From the NCBI GenBank assembly GCA_003648225.1, contig QMOL01000045.1, positions 1 to 12,995 on the forward strand: DNA of 12,995 nt. The letters are read 5' to 3'. The translations under genes and the position numbers were made by a program. A model generated the notes under the pieces. It was not told the DNA's origin. It did no database searches and saw only the letters and a list, made by a program, of their open reading frames with translations. Positions within the stretch are counted from its first letter, which is position 1, and every line of letters starts with the position of its first letter. This DNA comes from Chlamydiota bacterium (GTDB lineage: Bacteria > Auribacterota > UBA3054 > B51-G9). Of the stretch, positions 7,555 to 12,995 are shown one piece after another.

Positions 7555-7939
7555 ATGCTGTCCGCAGCATAAGCCGGATTCTGTCTCCTCTTTAAAGGAG
7601 GGTAACCATTCATCTTTGCGACCTACCCGAAACATATAGACAACAGGCATGCCCGGGAGTGAACTCCCAATGTTTCCTATATGGTCTTGCACCGGATGGG
7701 GTTTTCCATGCCCGCTACGTTACCGTACACGGCGGTGAGCTCTTACCTCGCCATTTCACCCTTACCCCGGAGACGCTTACGCGCTCGGGGCGGTATATTT
7801 TCTGTGGCACTTTCCGTCCATCCCGATCAATACATCGGGACGTCCCTTGGTTTCTCAAGGCATCCTGCCTGCAGGTGTCCGGACTTTCCTCTTCAGGCAA
7901 ACGGATATTTGCCTGAAACGGTTACCGCACGGACAGCAT
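7555..7939 (-). ncRNA. rnpB: RNase P RNA (bacterial class A)
   Basis: Catalytic RNA of ribonuclease P, which matures tRNA 5' ends. The ends are set by a perfect 10-bp P1 helix: ATGCTGTCCG at the 5' end (7939-7930) and CGGACAGCAT at the 3' end (7564-7555). Diagnostic conserved regions are present: GAGGAAAGTCCGGAC (7891-7877), the GACGGAAAGTGCCACAGAAA block near 7818-7799, GGTAAGGGTGAAATGGCGAG near 7769-7750, and AGAATCCGGCTTAT (7582-7569). A P3 hairpin with a 10-bp stem is visible (7917-7892). The length, about 385 nt, is normal. A hairpin in the variable P12-like arm (7840-7821) has perfect 7-bp arms TCCCGAT/ATCGGGA and resembles the intergenic hairpin near 12720. Several open frames across this region, including one running into the TPR gene, are shadows of this RNA. 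Confidence 0.96.
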
Positions 7940-7943
7940 AAGT

Positions 7944-7973
7944 ATTTTAATTTACAGCAATAAAAGCTCTCAA
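7944..7973 (-). promoter_or_regulatory. Promoter of rnpB
   Basis: TTGAGA (7973-7968) and TAAAAT (7949-7944) on the minus strand are 18 bp apart. The predicted start falls within one or two bases of 7938, which agrees with the 5' edge of P1 in RNase P RNA. Confidence 0.6.
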
Positions 7974-8020
7974 AAGCTTATGAAAAAGAATTGCACTATT
8001 CAGAGCGTATCGGAGTGAAA

Positions 8021-8047
8021 ATGTCCCGCAAAAAAATTGCGGGACAT
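8021..8047 (-). terminator. Hairpin terminator downstream of the zinc-ribbon gene
   Basis: A perfect 11-bp stem, ATGTCCCGCAA and TTGCGGGACAT, with a 5-nt loop is followed on the minus strand by TTTTC. It lies about 155 bp after the stop of the zinc-ribbon gene and about 50 bp upstream of the rnpB promoter, so it probably insulates rnpB. The distance from the gene is long and the T tract short. The AT-rich stretch 8048-8203 between them shows no gene I can support. Confidence 0.6.
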
Positions 8048-8203
8048 AAACTTTTAAATCGTTGTCCCTTTAATTAAAGTAAATTTTGAAATGAGTATTA
8101 AGACAAATAAGATATAAGGTGTATAAATATACTCCGAAAGAAAACTAATGTAATAATCATCCAAAATTGATTTTTAACGCTTTTGAATTGTTTTACATCT
8201 TCT

Positions 8204-8935
8204 TTATTCAGCTAACTCTTCATTATTTTCAATGTAAAGAATCCTGCCGCAATTTTCGCACATAACTAAATTGTCACCTTCTTTTAATGACATAATATCA
8301 GCGATAATCTGAGCAGGTAAACTAATATGGCAACCGCCGCACATACTTTTATTTGCCTGAACGATAATTCTCGGCGCACGCTTTTTATATAAATTATTAT
8401 ATATAGAAAGATATTTATCATTAATATCTTTAGTAATATCGTTCCGGATTGATTTATATCTTTTGAATTTCCCTTGGAGTTCCAGAAGCTGCATTTTAAC
8501 TTCATCCGCTTTTTTCAACAAGTCTTGTTTAATGTCATCAACCTGTTTTTTCCCTTTTTCAAGATCGACTGCATTTTCTTCGGTTTGTTTAATATGATTT
8601 TCAAGGGCTTCCTTAGCATTTTCCTTTGCCGCCAGCGCTTCTTTTATTTCTTTAGACAGCGCCTGATATTCTTTATTTTTCTTGACTAACGCCTGATTTT
8701 CTTCAAGGTGTTTTATCTTCAATTCCGCATCTTCAATATTAAGTTCCAGTTTCTTTTTATCCACTTCCATTTGAATTTTGTCTTCCTTTAAAGAGAACTG
8801 GTCATCTGCGGATTTTTGATAACTCATCTGTTCTTCACGCAACTTCTCAATTATATTATTCTTCTCACGCTGAATTTCAATTATTTCTTTATCAAGATTT
8901 TGTAAATCGAGAAGTCTTTTGAGAGTGTTGTTCAT
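8204..8935 (-). CDS. Coiled-coil C4 zinc-ribbon protein (DUF164/zf-RING_7, CdsZ/CT398-like)
   Basis: A 243-aa protein: a long antiparallel coiled coil (about 10-175) including the family motif NKEYQALSKEI (87-97), then a zinc ribbon with Cys199-x2-Cys202 and Cys226-x2-Cys229 and the ending CGRILY. This matches the widespread bacterial C4-type zinc-ribbon family whose best-studied member, chlamydial CT398/CdsZ, interacts with sigma-54 and secretion-apparatus proteins. A general role is not established, so no function is assigned. I chose the ATG at 8935, preceded by AGG with a 5-nt spacer. A TTG seven codons upstream (8956) would lengthen the ORF but has no ribosome-binding site and adds residues outside the family start. 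No clear promoter is visible; it begins about 36 nt after the strong terminator of the upstream gene. Confidence 0.88.
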   Translation of the reverse strand: MNNTLKRLLDLQNLDKEIIEIQREKNNIIEKLREEQMSYQKSADDQFSLKEDKIQMEVDKKKLELNIEDAELKIKHLEENQALVKKNKEYQALSKEIKEALAAKENAKEALENHIKQTEENAVDLEKGKKQVDDIKQDLLKKADEVKMQLLELQGKFKRYKSIRNDITKDINDKYLSIYNNLYKKRAPRIIVQANKSMCGGCHISLPAQIIADIMSLKEGDNLVMCENCGRILYIENNEELAE

Positions 8936-8970
8936 AATTGCCTGTTTAAAAATCAAAAATGTGAAAAATG

Positions 8971-8999
8971 AAAAAAGCGGAACTTTTATTGTTCCGCTT
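8971..8999 (-). terminator. Rho-independent terminator of the secreted-protein gene
   Basis: On the minus strand a 9-bp perfect stem, AAGCGGAAC and GTTCCGCTT, with a 7-nt loop runs directly into a T tract (8976-8971). It begins 14 bp after the stop codon of the gene at 10131-9013. This is a strong intrinsic terminator, and it separates that gene from the zinc-ribbon gene. Confidence 0.88.
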
Positions 9000-9012
9000 C
9001 TTGTTTTATCTC

Positions 9013-10131
9013 TTATTTTAAATTCGGATATGCCGCGTCAATTGCTGTTGTTCCGTTCGGTGTTGTTACTGAACAACCCGTTACGTTTGCTATTACCGCG
9101 TGCTTCTTATTAAGCTGCACTTTCGGCAGCGCGTAAGAATAAAATTTACAATTGTTAAGCGTTGTATATTGGCCGTTCTTTTTCAAATTGATGTATATTT
9201 TACCAATCGTTCCAATAGGTGTTGGTGTAGCCTGTGTTCCACCTGCTGTAATTATCGCTCCGTTTCCGCCGCGAACAGCAATAACTTTTCTTATTCCGTT
9301 TGGAGATAAATCTTCACCCGCGGTAACTTTTCCGTCAAGACCGTTAGAAGCGTATATTTTTTTAATCGGTCCATCTGTCTTAGATGTTCCGGTAATCATT
9401 CCACCAATAATTGTTGTCATTTTGTAACGGCGACCTTTACAAACCAATTGATTAAGTCCTTTAACTGCCAAACAAGCATCAAGTTTCCCGCCGCGAACAT
9501 TTACCGCGTTAATTAAACTTTGACGACCTTGGCCGCTTTGTTTTACTTTCACTATCCCGGGTTTTCCAAAGTTCACTACCGCCGGACGTGGATAATCTAC
9601 TTTTACAACATTAATCACGCCGCCTTTTACATCTACATTTACATTAGGCACGTTTCCTACAGGTTGACCCGGTTGACCGATAACTCTAACACTAATAGTC
9701 GGCTGATGATGATAAAGTTTTAAAAATTGACCGCTCATTCCCGCTTTAACGGTAATGCCTCCGGAAGCCAATGCGGAATCCTGCATATTTAGAAAGCCGA
9801 AAGGAAGTTTTGTTCCATCAGGCATATCTATTGATTTTATTGACGTAGCGGCAAAAAGTGTGTATTGCTTAAATGCGGGCCACGATACGCCATCTACTAC
9901 AATATAAACACGCAACCCTTTTACGTTAGGTTTATAGATAGTAAATCTTGATTCGTATCGATCCTGATTCACCCAGAAATCCACTAATTTAGTTGCAGGA
10001 AGTGAGCCATCGGTTTTAATAGCTGTTTTTGCCTGAAACACAAGATGCTGCCAGTCGCCTGCAAAAGCAGAAGATATAAATATTAAAGCTGCTAATGAAA
10101 GAAGAATTGTTCGCGCGATTTTAGAATTCAT
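9013..10131 (-). CDS. Secreted protein of unknown function with beta-repeat region
   Basis: A 372-aa protein I do not recognise. It has a clear signal peptide (about 1-25, cleavage near AFAG-DWQ). The N-terminal part (about 26-150) resembles a small beta domain. A Val/Pro/Gly-rich stretch follows (about 150-180). Residues about 185-345 are rich in short Gly/Asn-turned strands (VRGGKLDA, IIGGMITG, AVRGGNGAIITAGG, IGTIGKIYIN), as in parallel beta-solenoids; this is inferred from pattern only. Cys220, Cys231, Cys328 and Cys353 could form disulfides. No catalytic motif or anchor is evident, so a released or surface-associated protein is likely. GGAG lies 8 nt before the ATG, a good ribosome-binding site. 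It has its own promoter and terminator, so it is a single-gene unit. Confidence 0.72.
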   Translation of the reverse strand: MNSKIARTILLSLAALIFISSAFAGDWQHLVFQAKTAIKTDGSLPATKLVDFWVNQDRYESRFTIYKPNVKGLRVYIVVDGVSWPAFKQYTLFAATSIKSIDMPDGTKLPFGFLNMQDSALASGGITVKAGMSGQFLKLYHHQPTISVRVIGQPGQPVGNVPNVNVDVKGGVINVVKVDYPRPAVVNFGKPGIVKVKQSGQGRQSLINAVNVRGGKLDACLAVKGLNQLVCKGRRYKMTTIIGGMITGTSKTDGPIKKIYASNGLDGKVTAGEDLSPNGIRKVIAVRGGNGAIITAGGTQATPTPIGTIGKIYINLKKNGQYTTLNNCKFYSYALPKVQLNKKHAVIANVTGCSVTTPNGTTAIDAAYPNLK

Positions 10132-10178
10132 GATATTCGCTCCGTGGTTTATGTATTTACTATTAATTAATACAAGTT

Positions 10179-10206
10179 ATAATATTACGTCAGCCTGTTT
10201 TGTCAT
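10179..10206 (-). promoter_or_regulatory. Candidate promoter of the secreted-protein gene
   Basis: ATGACA (10206-10201) and TATTAT (10184-10179) on the minus strand are 16 bp apart, each one mismatch from consensus. The start would be near 10172, giving a leader of about 40 nt. It lies just after the tRNA-Ala gene, where read-through from the tRNA promoter is also possible. Confidence 0.45.
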
Positions 10207-10219
10207 AAAAAATTTCAGT

Positions 10220-10295
10220 TGGTGGAGAATGCCGGGCTCGAACCGGCGACCCCCTGCTTGCAAAGCAGGTGCTCTCCCAACTGAGCTAATCCCCC
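10220..10295 (-). tRNA. tRNA-Ala (anticodon UGC)
   Basis: A complete 76-nt cloverleaf on the minus strand, from GGGGGAT to an encoded CCA. The anticodon stem CCTGC/GCAGG encloses loop TTTGCAA, giving anticodon UGC. The TPsiC arm GGTTCGAGC is standard. The acceptor stem contains the G3:U70 wobble pair, the main identity element for alanyl-tRNA synthetase. It lies 50 bp downstream of tRNA-Ile on the same strand. Confidence 0.97.
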
Positions 10296-10345
10296 GTTTT
10301 TACAACCAAAAATCCTCGCATTGTCTTTAAACAATGCGTTGCTCA

Positions 10346-10422
10346 TGGTGGGCCTAGATAGACTTGAACTATCGACCTCGCGCTTATCAAGCGCGCGCTC
10401 TAACCAACTGAGCTATAGGCCC
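10346..10422 (-). tRNA. tRNA-Ile (anticodon GAU)
   Basis: A complete 77-nt cloverleaf on the minus strand from GGGCCTA to an encoded CCA. The anticodon stem CGCGC/GCGCG encloses loop TTGATAA, giving anticodon GAU. D arm AGCTCAGTTGGTTAGAGC and TPsiC loop AGTTCAAGT are standard. It is followed by tRNA-Ala in the order typical of 16S-23S spacers, yet there is no rRNA on either side. Confidence 0.97.
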
Positions 10423-10439
10423 GTCTTATTTTCGTAAAT

Positions 10440-10468
10440 ATATTAACAAAAAAAGAATTGAAAGTCAA
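10440..10468 (-). promoter_or_regulatory. Promoter of the tRNA-Ile/tRNA-Ala pair
   Basis: TTGACT (10468-10463) and TAATAT (10445-10440) on the minus strand are exactly 17 bp apart. The start would be near 10433, about ten bases before the tRNA-Ile 5' end. The -35 box sits in the context GCTTGAC, which also surrounds the pilMN promoter. Confidence 0.65.
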
Positions 10469-10586
10469 GCGGTTTTATCTTTTTATTTTTTAAGTCACTA
10501 ATACACGAATTAAAGACAAACATTTATTATTTTAATTTATTTTTTATATCTAAAACCGGCAAAATATAGATTTTTTTGTGTTTTTG

Positions 10587-10595
10587 TGGTATAAT
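10587..10595 (+). promoter_or_regulatory. Candidate extended -10 promoter for polX
   Basis: TGGTATAAT (10587-10595) is a perfect -10 with TG extension. No good -35 is found 16-18 bp upstream, which extended -10 promoters can tolerate. Transcription would start near 10602, placing both tandem arrays in a leader of about 190 nt. The stretch 10469-10586 between this and the tRNA promoter is AT-rich and shows no gene. Confidence 0.5.
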
Positions 10596-10635
10596 TACTC
10601 CAACCTTACGCGAAGTACACGACAAACGCCGGGTG

Positions 10636-10700
10636 CCTTTAACCTTTAACCTTTAACCTTTAACCTTTAACCTTTAACCTTTAACCTTTAACCTTTAACC
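10636..10700. repeat. Tandem array of a 7-bp unit (CCTTTAA, 9 copies)
   Basis: Nine perfect copies of CCTTTAA (10636-10698) plus a partial CC. There are no spacers or unit variants. The array ends exactly where the 9-bp array begins. Confidence 0.97.
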
Positions 10701-10774
10701 GTTTAGTCCGTTTAGTCCGTTTAGTCCGTTTAGTCCGTTTAGTCCGTTTAGTCCGTTTAGTCCGTTTAGTCCGT
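10701..10774. repeat. Tandem array of a 9-bp unit (GTTTAGTCC, 8 copies)
   Basis: Eight perfect copies of GTTTAGTCC (10701-10772) plus a partial GT, directly abutting the preceding 7-bp array. The array ends seven bases before the AGGA ribosome-binding site (10781-10784) of polX, so copy-number changes would alter the leader but not the coding sequence. Confidence 0.97.
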
Positions 10775-10790
10775 AAAAAAAGGAAATTTT

Positions 10791-12581
10791 ATGACAAACA
10801 ATGAAATAGCAAAAATTTTCAATGAAACAGCCGATATTCTCGAAATTAAAGGTGAAAATATTTTCCGAGTACGCGCTTACAGAAATGCCGCACGTGTTAT
10901 CGATAATCTAATAGAAAAACTTTCCGATATCGTTGCTCAAAACCCGGATGAACTTAATTCGATTAAATCTATCGGTAAAGCTCTTCACGATAAAATTATA
11001 GAATTCTGCCAAACCGGGAAAATAAAAGAATTTGATAATTTGAAAAATTCCCTGCCGTCCGGATTGCTTGATATGCTTAAAATTCAGTCTTTCGGTCCCA
11101 AACGTGTTCGACTTGTTTATGAAAAGCTCGGCATCGACAATGTTGATAAGTTGGAAAAAGCGGCTTCTGAAGGAAAAATCCGTGTCTTACCCGGTATGGG
11201 TGAAAAAAGCGAGTTGAAAATCCTTAAAAGTATACGAGATTTCCGCACTCTTCAAACCGACAGAAAATCATGGGCGGAAGCCGAACAAATTTTAAATGAT
11301 TACTTGAATTATCTAAAAAAAATCGATGGTATTGATAAAATACAACCAGCGGGAAGTTTCCGTCGCTGTCGCGAAACGGTTGGTGACCTGGATATTTTAA
11401 TCACTTGTTCCGGCGATACGGAAAAAATTATAAGCCATTTCGCTGAGTATCCCGAAGTTTTGGAAATTCTTGCTCAGGGTGAAACAAAATCAAGTGTGGT
11501 TTTAAAAGATAAAATTCAAGTTGACCTCCGGGTCGTAAAACCGGAAAGCTTTGGCGCCGCAATGCAATATTTTACAGGCTCAAAAGAACATAATGTCGCC
11601 CTTCGCTCCCACGCAAAAGAAAAAAATATGAAGTTAAGCGAATACGGTGTGTTTCAAAAAGATAAATCCATCGCAGGGGAAAATGAGGAAAATGTTTATA
11701 ACTCACTCGGTTTCGACTGGATTCCGCCTGAAATTCGTGAAAACCGCGGAGAAATTGCCATGGCGAAAAATCATTCCCTCCCAAAACTCATCACTTTAGA
11801 AAATATTAAAGGCGATTTACACTGCCATTCTACCCATTCCGATGGCTCGGCAACAATCCCCGAAATGGCTGCCGCGGCAAAGAGACTCGGCTATGAATAT
11901 CTTGCGATTACCGACCATTCAAAATCACTAACGGTTGCTCACGGACTTGACGAAAGAAGATTGCTTGAAGAAATTACAGAAATAGATGTTTTTCGCGAAC
12001 AAAATCCAGATTTCTTTGTTTTTAAAGGTATCGAAGTGGATATTCTCGCTGACGGTTCACTCGATCTCGACGATGAAATTTTATCAAAACTCAATTTCCC
12101 GATCGCGGCAATTCACTCTCGTTTCGGTATGGGCTCTGCTGAAATGACGGAAAGAATTGTCCGCGCGATTAAAAACCCGTTTATAAGATGTGTCGCGCAT
12201 CCAACCGGAAGATTAATCGGCGAAAGAGTGCCTTATGAAATCGATATCGCAAAAATTATCGCCGCCGCAAAAGAAAATAACGTCGCACTCGAAATTAACG
12301 CCTCGCCTCATCGACTTGATATGAACGAAAACTTCACTTTCCAAGCGCGTGAAGCCGGAGTCCCAATCTGTATAAACACTGATTCCCACTCTCCTGACGG
12401 ATTTCTCGCAATGCGCTATGGAATAAATGTCGCCCGGCGTGCCTGGTGCACAACTGAAAACATTGTTAACGCGTGGTCCTTGGAAAAACTAAAAAGCTGG
12501 CTTAAGCTCCCGCGAGAAAAAACGGAAGTAAAAGAAAAGCAGGAAAATATGGAAGAACAAATCCAGGAAGAATTGTTTTGA
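10791..12581 (+). CDS. polX: DNA polymerase/3'-5' exonuclease PolX
   Basis: Family X DNA polymerase fused to a PHP exonuclease, acting in gap filling during base excision repair. The 596-aa protein has helix-hairpin-helix regions (about 50-150) that bind DNA, including LNSIKSIGKAL (55-65) and RVLPGMGEKS (131-140). The nucleotidyltransferase core is intact: GS at 188-189, metal-binding Asp199 and Asp201 in GDLDIL, and Asp245 in QVDLRVV. The C-terminal PHP domain (about 340-565) keeps a full metal set: His344, His346, Asp351, Asp375-His376, Glu415, His442, His470, and Asp531-His533. Both activities are therefore expected. The Lys/Glu-rich tail after about 572 is typical in being variable. Start ATG 10791 has AGGA with a good spacer. 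It is divergent from the tRNA pair and appears monocistronic. Confidence 0.97.
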   Translation: MTNNEIAKIFNETADILEIKGENIFRVRAYRNAARVIDNLIEKLSDIVAQNPDELNSIKSIGKALHDKIIEFCQTGKIKEFDNLKNSLPSGLLDMLKIQSFGPKRVRLVYEKLGIDNVDKLEKAASEGKIRVLPGMGEKSELKILKSIRDFRTLQTDRKSWAEAEQILNDYLNYLKKIDGIDKIQPAGSFRRCRETVGDLDILITCSGDTEKIISHFAEYPEVLEILAQGETKSSVVLKDKIQVDLRVVKPESFGAAMQYFTGSKEHNVALRSHAKEKNMKLSEYGVFQKDKSIAGENEENVYNSLGFDWIPPEIRENRGEIAMAKNHSLPKLITLENIKGDLHCHSTHSDGSATIPEMAAAAKRLGYEYLAITDHSKSLTVAHGLDERRLLEEITEIDVFREQNPDFFVFKGIEVDILADGSLDLDDEILSKLNFPIAAIHSRFGMGSAEMTERIVRAIKNPFIRCVAHPTGRLIGERVPYEIDIAKIIAAAKENNVALEINASPHRLDMNENFTFQAREAGVPICINTDSHSPDGFLAMRYGINVARRAWCTTENIVNAWSLEKLKSWLKLPREKTEVKEKQENMEEQIQEELF

Positions 12582-12837
12582 AATTAAAGTATTGGATTGA
12601 TGGATGGCCATGCGATAATACGCATGCTGAAAGTCCGCCAAAGGATGGTCGAAGATCCGCCGAGATTATTTTATTTCATTAGTTAGATTGATGAGTAACT
12701 CACTTCGACCTTTTAATCCCGATCACAAAGTGCATCGAGACGAAGTGAGTAATTGGGAGTACAACTGATATGGGATCCAAATCACGTACTTTTTCCGCGC
12801 GATTTAATTTCACCCAGTATTTTGGCTGATTGTAAAT
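12582..12837. other. Intergenic spacer between polX and the P-loop ATPase gene
   Basis: No gene I can support and no clear polX terminator. It holds a small hairpin CATGCG/CGCATG (12609-12626) with a 6-nt loop and no T tract, a TCCGCC direct repeat (12634 and 12656), and the nested hairpin at 12698-12750. Short open frames here (for example 12600-12686 and 12691-12768) follow the repeat sequence and lack ribosome-binding sites. Confidence 0.6.
12698..12750. repeat. Nested inverted repeat, possible dispersed palindromic element
   Basis: The outer arms ACTCACTTCG (12698-12707) and CGAAGTGAGT (12741-12750) pair perfectly. Inside, TCCCGAT (12717-12723) pairs with ATCGAGA (12734-12740) with one mismatch, and CAC/GTG (12724-12726, 12730-12732) closes an AAA loop. 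The right arms are contiguous, whereas the left arms are separated by a 9-nt bulge. There is no T tract on either side, so it is not an intrinsic terminator. The inner part resembles a hairpin in rnpB. Confidence 0.65.
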
Positions 12838-12852
12838 CTAATTGACAATTAG
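12838..12852. promoter_or_regulatory. 15-bp palindrome over the -35 box, candidate operator
   Basis: CTAATTG-A-CAATTAG is a perfect inverted repeat around 12845 and covers the whole -35 TTGACA (12842-12847) of the following gene. A dimeric repressor bound here would block RNA polymerase. No regulator is identified, and AT-rich palindromes also occur by chance. Confidence 0.4.
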
Positions 12853-12870
12853 CTTCTTTTATGCTATAAT
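12842..12870 (+). promoter_or_regulatory. Consensus sigma-70 promoter of the ATPase gene
   Basis: TTGACA (12842-12847), a 17-bp spacer and TATAAT (12865-12870) are all perfect, and a TG one base before the -10 adds an extended -10. The predicted start is at or next to 12877, which is the A of the gene's start codon. Confidence 0.88.
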
Positions 12871-12876
12871 CCTTTC

Positions 12877-12995
12877 ATGATTAATCGTGACTCCTCTAAA
12901 GTTATTCGTAAGCTTCTTAAAGGTTATCCGGCAATTGTTCTGACAGGTCCGCGTCAGTCCGGAAAAACTACACTTGCAAAATATATTTTTCCTAA
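12877..12995 (+). CDS. P-loop ATPase, probably AAA_14/DUF4143 family (partial, 3' end outside window)
   Basis: The first 39 codons are present and run off the window. Residues 18-39 form a strand and a Walker A motif, IVLTGPRQSGKTTL, with the GPRQxGKTT wording typical of AAA_14/DUF4143 ATPases, which are common accessory genes of unclear function. Identity beyond P-loop ATPase rests on this motif alone. The ATG at 12877 has no ribosome-binding site and falls 7 bases after the -10 box, so a leaderless transcript is expected. No later in-frame ATG, GTG or TTG is visible before the Walker A motif, which supports this start. Confidence 0.75.
   Translation, partial: MINRDSSKVIRKLLKGYPAIVLTGPRQSGKTTLAKYIFP

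Noticed and set aside
7354..7692. 112-aa minus-strand open frame across rnpB and the start of the TPR gene
   Set aside because: It lies over conserved RNase P RNA and overlaps the TPR gene in another frame, with no protein features of its own.
7659..7941. Plus-strand open frames of 85-86 aa
   Set aside because: They are antisense to rnpB. High local GC keeps the frames open, and there is no ribosome-binding site.
8936..8956. Longer start (TTG 8956) for the zinc-ribbon protein
   Set aside because: ATG at 8935 has an AGG with suitable spacing, and the extra seven residues are encoded by AT-rich spacer with no ribosome-binding site.
10130..10330. 66-aa plus-strand open frame containing MPGSNRRPPACKAGALPTELIP
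   Set aside because: This is the well-known false protein produced by reading antisense to tRNA-Ala.
10636..10774. CRISPR array or telomere-like ends
   Set aside because: There are no spacers between units and unit length is only 7 or 9 bp. The telomere resemblance is superficial and the array lies inside a bacterial chromosome segment next to genes.
10423..10790. Remnant of 16S or 23S rRNA beside the tRNA pair
   Set aside because: I see no conserved rRNA segments on either strand on either side of the tRNAs.
11572..11784. 70-aa minus-strand open frame inside polX
   Set aside because: It is a shadow of an intact, fully motif-supported PolX.
12609..12626. Terminator for polX at CATGCG/CGCATG
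   Set aside because: A 6-bp stem with no T tract, so it is too weak to call as an intrinsic terminator.
12600..12768. Short open frames (29 and 25 aa) in the polX-ATPase spacer
   Set aside because: They lack ribosome-binding sites and follow the inverted-repeat sequence, so coding is not supported.

Overview
This window looks like low-GC bacterial chromosome, most likely from the PVC superphylum (Planctomycetota, Verrucomicrobiota, Lentisphaerota and relatives). The main reason is a four-gene block, read on the minus strand, with the order and architecture of the Akkermansia muciniphila Amuc_1101-1100-1099-1098 type IV pilus cluster: PilM-like ATPase, Amuc_1100-like protein, Amuc_1099-like protein, secretin. 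The AT-rich spacers and short tandem repeats suggest an uncultured or environmental lineage. I cannot fix the class from sequence alone.

Layout. Everything from 1 to 10422 that I can call is on the minus strand. Reading in the direction of transcription (high to low coordinates): a tRNA-Ile(GAU)/tRNA-Ala(UGC) pair (10422-10220); a secreted protein of unknown function with its own promoter and a strong terminator (10131-9013); a coiled-coil C4 zinc-ribbon protein (8935-8204); a hairpin terminator (8047-8021); RNase P RNA (7939-7555); a secreted TPR protein (7484-6405); a near-consensus promoter (6345-6317); then the pilus operon pilMN fusion (6249-4543), Amuc_1100-like (4502-3621), Amuc_1099-like (3599-2616) and TPR-secretin (2574-91), followed by the first nine codons of another gene (27-1). 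On the plus strand, polX (10791-12581) is preceded by two abutting tandem arrays, 9 x 7 bp and 8 x 9 bp. A 295-bp spacer with a nested hairpin then leads to a consensus sigma-70 promoter and the truncated start of a P-loop ATPase gene (12877 to the window edge).

How the genes fit together. The 6249-91 operon should build the envelope-spanning part of a type IV pilus or related secretion machine. The PilMN fusion joins the cytoplasmic ATPase ring to the inner-membrane PilN part, the Amuc_1100-like protein takes the PilO position, the Amuc_1099-like protein the PilP position, and the secretin forms the outer-membrane pore. The upstream TPR lipoprotein-like or periplasmic protein could assist but is not proven to belong. 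The rest is housekeeping: tRNAs, RNase P RNA, a CdsZ/DUF164-type zinc ribbon protein and the repair polymerase PolX.

Most unusual points: the PilM-PilN gene fusion that keeps the PilN INLLP-type peptide at the junction; an extracytoplasmic zinc ribbon followed by thrombospondin-type-3 calcium loops in the PilP-position protein; an Ile-Ala tRNA pair in rRNA-spacer order but without rRNA; the double tandem array in the polX leader; a probable leaderless ATPase mRNA with a palindrome over its -35 box; and a short palindromic sequence shared between a variable arm of rnpB and the intergenic hairpin near 12720.
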